A DNA stretch of 64,000 bases. It comes from Saccharopolyspora montiporae. GTDB taxonomy: Bacteria > Actinomycetota > Actinomycetes > Mycobacteriales > Pseudonocardiaceae. How positions within the stretch are numbered: the stretch's first letter is position 1; the number at the start of each line of letters is the position of its first letter. Below the pieces are notes generated by a model that worked only from the letters and a program-made list of their open reading frames with translations, made no database searches and had not been told where the DNA came from. Shown piece by piece: positions 60,362 to 64,000 of this stretch. The translations under genes and the position numbers were made by a program. The stretch spans positions 1 to 64,000 of the forward strand of contig NZ_JADEYC010000019.1 of the NCBI RefSeq assembly GCF_015209505.1, read 5' to 3'.

Positions 60362-61642
60362 TCACCAAATGCTGATCGACCCGGTCAGGACCCGGGCGGC
60401 GGACTCCTCGTCGACCTCCCGCGGACTCGTCGCCAGCAGCCGCTGCTGCTTCATGGTTCCCTCGACGAGCTGCGGCACGTCGCCTTCGCCGAAGCCGACC
60501 GCGCCGATTCCGTTGGGCATGCCGATATCGCGCATCAACGCGGTCAGCGCGGCGGGCAGCCGCTCGGCGTCGTCGGTGCTCCCGTGCCCGGGAGCCAGCA
60601 GTTCGGCGGCGCGCAGGTGCCGGTCCGGGGCGGCCGGATAGGTGAACCGGAACGCCTCCGGGGCCGTCAGCGACACCGCCTGCCCGTGCGGGACCATCGG
60701 TTCGTCCGACGGGTATCCGGGCGGGAAGTGGTCGGTGACCATGCCCGCGACCGGGTAGGCGTTGGCGTGCGGCAGGTGCACCCCGGCGTTGCCGAACCCC
60801 ATCCCGGCGAAGGTCGCGGCCAGCATCATGTCCGAGCGCGCCTGCAGGTCGGTGCTCCCGTCGTGCACCGCGCGGCGCAGCGATCCGGCGATCAGCGCGA
60901 GTGCCTTCTCGCACCACAGGTCGGAGACCGGGTTGGACCCGCAGTAGGTGACGCGCTGCTCCGGTTGCTTGCGCGGGAAGTCGGTGTAGCTGCGCGCCGT
61001 GTAGGACTCCAGGGCGTGGCAGACGACGTCCATGCCGGCCGCGGCGGTGACTTCCGGCGGCAGGCCCAGCGTCAGCAGCGGGTCGACGACGGCCATCGCC
61101 GGGCGCAGCCGCCAGTGGCTGATGCCGGTCTTCACCTTCATGGACAGCACGTCCAGGATGCACATCGCGGTGCTCTCCGACCCGGTCCCGGCCGTGGTGG
61201 GCACCGCCACCAGCGGGGCCAGCGGACCGTCCGGCGGCAGGGCCGCGCCGACCGGCTTGTTGACGTGGTCCATGAGCCTGCCGGGCCGACTGGTCAGCAG
61301 GTTGACCGCCTTGGCGGTGTCGATGGCCGATCCGCCGCCCACGGCGACGAACCCGTCCCACGGCCCGCGGTCGGCGGCGGCGTCAGCGGCCTGCACGAGA
61401 CTCTCGTCGGTGGGCTCGACGTGCGCCCGGTCGTAGAGCTCGGCAGCGATGCCGAAGCGCTTGAGGTTCTCCGACACCCGCTGCGGGATCCCGGTGGCGG
61501 CCACGCCGGGGTCGGTGACCACCAGCACCCGGTGGACGTCGTACTGGCGCAGGTCGAACCCGATCTCGTCGGCCGCGCCGGCGCCGAACTTCAGCGGGGG
61601 AGCGCCCCAGGTGAAGATGGTTTCCTCGGTCTCGCCGGTCAC
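60362..61642 (-). CDS. Hydroxyacid-oxoacid transhydrogenase (iron-dependent alcohol dehydrogenase family)
   Basis: A 426-residue type III iron-dependent dehydrogenase: FGAGAADEIGFDLRQYDVHR, FVAVGGGSAIDTAKAVNLLT, LVAVPTTAGTGSESTAMCIL, and the metal-binding His region in MDVVCHALESYTAR and GVHLPHANAYPVAG. The N-terminal pattern is that of ADHFE1-type enzymes that pass hydride from a 4- or other hydroxyacid to 2-oxoglutarate. The start is GTG 61642, overlapping the hydrolase stop. In this operon it could oxidise a hydroxy acid formed from a lactone. Confidence 0.88.
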   Translation of the reverse strand: MTGETEETIFTWGAPPLKFGAGAADEIGFDLRQYDVHRVLVVTDPGVAATGIPQRVSENLKRFGIAAELYDRAHVEPTDESLVQAADAAADRGPWDGFVAVGGGSAIDTAKAVNLLTSRPGRLMDHVNKPVGAALPPDGPLAPLVAVPTTAGTGSESTAMCILDVLSMKVKTGISHWRLRPAMAVVDPLLTLGLPPEVTAAAGMDVVCHALESYTARSYTDFPRKQPEQRVTYCGSNPVSDLWCEKALALIAGSLRRAVHDGSTDLQARSDMMLAATFAGMGFGNAGVHLPHANAYPVAGMVTDHFPPGYPSDEPMVPHGQAVSLTAPEAFRFTYPAAPDRHLRAAELLAPGHGSTDDAERLPAALTALMRDIGMPNGIGAVGFGEGDVPQLVEGTMKQQRLLATSPREVDEESAARVLTGSISIW

Positions 61643-62451
61643 GTGTAGACCCCTTCCGGAGCGGTGCGCAGTTGGTGGACCTGGTCGGGGTCGTGGCCGA
61701 AGACCATGGTGGCGTCGGTGCGTTCGGCGATCCCGCGCAGCTTCTCCACCGATGAGTAGAACTGTTCCAGGTTGTCCACGATGGCGGCGGGCACGGTCGG
61801 CGGTCCGTAGCTCTCGCCCATGTAGACCGCGTCCGAGGTGAAGATCATCGTGCCGGTGTCCGGCAGGTCGACCTGCATGGACATGCATCCCGGGGTGTGC
61901 CCGGGCGTCTGCAGCAGGGTGACACCCGGCAGGAACTCCTGGTCACCGTCGACCGTGGCGAACTCGTCCGCGGCGTAATCGGCCTTGAGGTGCGCGCCGC
62001 GGAACGGTCCGTCGAAGCCGAAGGCGAACTCCTGCTCCCGCGTCGAGCACACCAGCTGCGCCCCGGTTCCGCGGAACAGGTCGATCCCGCCCGCGTGGTC
62101 GAAGTGCAGGTGCGATAGGACAACGTAATCGATGTCGCCGGGCCCGAGGCCGAGTTGCCTCAACCGTGAGTCCAGGTATTCCTCCTCGCCGACCGCGTCG
62201 TAGGGGAAGAAGTCCTGCAGGCCGGTCGGTTCCCACCTGGTTTCCCAGTCGCGCGGGCAACTGGTGTCCCACAGCAGTTTTCCATCCGGGGTGTCCACGA
62301 GTGCGCACAGCGTGGGGATTTCGGTCCACGGTGCGGGAAGGTGCCGGTCCTGCCTGCGCCGCATGGCTTTTCCCGGAGCCAGCAGCAGCCAGGTGAGATC
62401 GGCGTGCATGGATCCGCAGTGCAGGATGCTGACGGTGGTCTTCTTCGCCAC
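61639..62451 (-). CDS. MBL-fold hydrolase (AHL-lactonase-like)
   Basis: A 270-residue metallo-beta-lactamase-fold protein with HLHFDHAGG (H114, H116, D118, H119), TPGHTPGCM, TSDAVYM and FGHDPDQ, the metal ligand set of AiiA/AttM-type lactonases. It probably opens lactones. The start is GTG 62451 with GAGGAGG upstream; the ORF extends upstream but without family pattern. It heads the four-gene leftward operon; a -35/-10 pair lies 120-150 bases upstream. Confidence 0.87.
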   Translation of the reverse strand: MAKKTTVSILHCGSMHADLTWLLLAPGKAMRRRQDRHLPAPWTEIPTLCALVDTPDGKLLWDTSCPRDWETRWEPTGLQDFFPYDAVGEEEYLDSRLRQLGLGPGDIDYVVLSHLHFDHAGGIDLFRGTGAQLVCSTREQEFAFGFDGPFRGAHLKADYAADEFATVDGDQEFLPGVTLLQTPGHTPGCMSMQVDLPDTGTMIFTSDAVYMGESYGPPTVPAAIVDNLEQFYSSVEKLRGIAERTDATMVFGHDPDQVHQLRTAPEGVYT

Positions 62452-62570
62452 GAGCGCCTCCTCGTCCGGGTGCGGCCAGGGAGTCGGATGCTTCGGTCGG
62501 CGGTCGCGCAGCGGTGATCGCGGTGCAGAACGATCGTGCGGCGGGCGGAACCCCGCGCGGCGCACGAACC

Positions 62571-62598
62571 ACATTAGTGGCCGGACGAGTGAAGTCAA
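62571..62598 (-). promoter_or_regulatory. Promoter of the MBL-transhydrogenase-ligase operon
   Basis: On the minus strand TTGACT (62598-62593) and TAATGT (62576-62571) form a -35/-10 pair with a 16-base spacer. The -10 lies within a short CCACATTAGTGG palindrome (62569-62580). The predicted leader to GTG 62451 is about 110 bases. Confidence 0.5.
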
Positions 62599-62744
62599 CC
62601 ACACGTGACTGCGGCATCCGGGTGCCGTCCGTGGTGGTGCGGACGCGCGCGGTTCGCCCGCTCGGGCCGCTCGGCCCGCGGGAGGCGGCGGACGCGTCGC
62701 GCGGTCCCCGGGGCGGTGGGACAGTCGAACCGGGGTGGTGCGCT

Positions 62745-63545
62745 ATGCAGACGGTGCTGGTCACCGGGGGAACCGGTCATCTGGGCAGCGAGGTCGTGCA
62801 GCTGCTCGCGCCGACTCACCGGGTGCGGGTGCTCACGCGCCGGCCCGGAACCGGCGGCGCGGGCGAGCAGGTGCGCGGCGACCTGGTCACCGGGGAGGGT
62901 CTCGCCGATGCGGTCGACGGGGTGGACGCCGTCGTGCACGCGGCCACGTTCTCGCCCGCCGCGCAGCGCGGTTTCCTGCGCCCGGTGGATTTCCGGCGCA
63001 GTCCGCCGGACGTCGACGTGGACGGAACGAGTCGGCTGCTCGACGCGGCGGCCCAGGCCGGGGTGGACCACTTCGCATACGTCTCGATCGTCGGCGTGGA
63101 CCGGCCCGCACTGCCCTACCTGCAGCTCAAGCACACCGCCGAGGAACTGGTCACCATCTCGGAGGTGCCGTGGACGATCCTGCGCGCGACCCAGTTCCAC
63201 TGGCTGGTGGACCGCATGCTGGGCGCGGCCGGCCGGTTGCCGCTCCTGCCGCTGCCCGCGGCGCTGCCGGTGCAACCGGTCGACGCAGCCGATTTCGCCG
63301 CGTTTCTCGTGGAGCGGCTGCTCGAAGGCCCTGCCGGCCGCGTCGAGGATTTCGGCGGGCCCGAGCTGCTGACGCTGGGCCAGGCGCTGCAGATGTGGTG
63401 CCGCGCCAGGGAAAACCGGCCGCGGGTGCTGAAAGTCCCTGCGCCGGCTCGGATGCAGCGAGCTGCCCAGCGGATGACCGCGCCGTCCGGCAGGCGCGGG
63501 ACCACGACCTGGCAGGACTGGCTGGCCGCCCACCCGGCCGAATAG
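62745..63545 (+). CDS. NAD(P)-binding Rossmann protein (NmrA/atypical SDR)
   Basis: The 266-residue product begins MQTVLVTGGTGHLGSEVVQL with the GxxGxxG cofactor loop, VHAATFSPAAQ, FAYVSIVGVDRPALPYLQLK with a late Tyr/Lys, and VPWTILRATQFHWLVDRML. These are features of NmrA-like atypical SDRs, which sense or reduce using NAD(P). ATG 62745 was chosen over the much longer ORF. A single gene, convergent with the next one. Confidence 0.85.
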   Translation: MQTVLVTGGTGHLGSEVVQLLAPTHRVRVLTRRPGTGGAGEQVRGDLVTGEGLADAVDGVDAVVHAATFSPAAQRGFLRPVDFRRSPPDVDVDGTSRLLDAAAQAGVDHFAYVSIVGVDRPALPYLQLKHTAEELVTISEVPWTILRATQFHWLVDRMLGAAGRLPLLPLPAALPVQPVDAADFAAFLVERLLEGPAGRVEDFGGPELLTLGQALQMWCRARENRPRVLKVPAPARMQRAAQRMTAPSGRRGTTTWQDWLAAHPAE

Positions 63546-63565
63546 CCCGGCGGGCGGCCGGTTGA

Positions 63566-64000
63566 TCAGGCGGGATCGGCGATCTTGACCAGCATCTTGC
63601 CGGTGTTCTCCCCGCGCAGCAGGCCGAGGAACGCGTCCGGGGCCGACCGCAGGCCGTCGACGACGGTCTCCCGGTAGCTGATCTTGCCGTCGCGCAGCCA
63701 GCCACCCACGTCGGCGCGGAACTGGTCCTGCACGTGCATCCGGTCGCCGACGATGAAGCCCTCCAGCCGCAGGCGCTTGCTCACCAGCATGAACATGTTC
63801 CGCGGGCCGGGTTCGGGCGTCGCGTTGTTGTACTGCGAGATCATCCCGCACTCGGCGACGCGGCCGAAGTCGTTGAGCGCGCCGATGGCGGCTTCCAGGT
63901 GCTCGCCGCCGACGTTGTCGAAGTAGACGTCGATGCCGTCGGGTGCGGCTGCGGCGAGCTGCTCGGCGACCGGGCCGTCGTGGTAGTCGAACGCGGCGTC
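63566..64000 (-). CDS. NADP-dependent MDR enone/quinone reductase, C-terminal part (runs off the right edge)
   Basis: The frame is open through the edge and ends at 63566. Visible residues include DAAFDYHDGPVAEQLAAAAP, GIDVYFDNVGGEHLEAAI, GRVAECGMISQYNN, then RLRLEGFIVGDRMHVQDQF and LLRGENTGKMLVKIADPA. The VYFDNVGG and GMISQYN motifs are typical of the zinc-free MDR family (curA/prostaglandin reductase, YncB-like), which reduce alpha,beta-unsaturated ketones. The N-terminal half lies outside. Confidence 0.85.
   Translation of the reverse strand, partial: DAAFDYHDGPVAEQLAAAAPDGIDVYFDNVGGEHLEAAIGALNDFGRVAECGMISQYNNATPEPGPRNMFMLVSKRLRLEGFIVGDRMHVQDQFRADVGGWLRDGKISYRETVVDGLRSAPDAFLGLLRGENTGKMLVKIADPA

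Noticed and set aside
1..64000. CRISPR arrays, insertion sequences, integrases or attachment sites
   Set aside because: I saw no regularly spaced repeats, transposase motifs or duplicated tRNA ends anywhere in the window.

Overview
The window is about 70% GC, densely packed and strongly GC3-biased. Its gene content points to a soil actinomycete: LuxR-type benR, IdeR/DtxR box, MptB-like GT-C mannosyltransferase, DUF5313, DUF2277, hopanoid operon, and many leaderless promoters of the form TANNNT-N6/7-start. The family Pseudonocardiaceae (Saccharopolyspora-like) is my guess from gene content only. I saw no tRNA, rRNA, CRISPR array, insertion sequence or phage gene.

Layout. 1-1150: a HAMP-repeat kinase cut by the left edge, coupled to a DevR/DosR-like response regulator. 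1251-1977: small genes. 1998-9283: a benzoate/catechol module, catR-catB-catA-catC leftward and benABCD rightward from one AT-rich intergenic region; benzoate goes via the cis-diol and catechol to muconate and muconolactone/enol-lactone. 9330-12029: a LuxR/STAND regulator resembling corynebacterial BenR. 12265-18547: a five-gene peptide/nickel-type ABC importer plus an alpha/beta hydrolase. 18612-22188: a secreted small lipoprotein, a ferri-siderophore lipoprotein and a siderophore-interacting reductase sharing an IdeR box, and an ECF sigma factor with a SnoaL-like tail. 22204-27347: DUF5313, a LarA-like protein, a HAD phosphatase, a GNAT acetyltransferase and an LCP cell-wall ligase.

27447-31482: three overlapping genes led by a fusion of an MGDG-synthase-type glycosyltransferase with a WS/DGAT acyltransferase, then a DMT transporter and an SDR. 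31501-40169 (leftward): a complete hopanoid operon, hpnC-hpnD-hpnE-prenyl synthase-shc-hpnG-hpnH plus a VC0807-type membrane protein, nearly all translationally coupled. 40298-43077: a TetR regulator, an MpaB-type oxygenase and an M19 dipeptidase. 43201-49143: a small ORF, a sunset-domain membrane protein, an MFS exporter, a 758-base stretch with no convincing gene, and a GPH transporter coupled to a PLP decarboxylase/lyase.

49151-52980: an FrcBCA-like sugar ABC importer divergent from a PfkB kinase. 52999-56330: an MptB-like mannosyltransferase and an HTH-transmembrane-glycosidase-like protein in which both expected catalytic glutamates appear replaced. 56699-62451: a Baeyer-Villiger monooxygenase convergent with a tight operon of MBL-fold hydrolase/lactonase, hydroxyacid-oxoacid transhydrogenase, FmdB-type zinc ribbon and acyl-CoA ligase, which reads as a ketone-to-acyl-CoA route. 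62745-64000: an NAD(P)-binding reductase and the C-terminal part of an MDR enone reductase cut by the right edge.

The best candidates for something new are the glycosyltransferase-acyltransferase fusion, the HTH-TM-pseudoglycosidase, and the Baeyer-Villiger cluster. Coordinates come from reading frames and start-site context; no database search was run.
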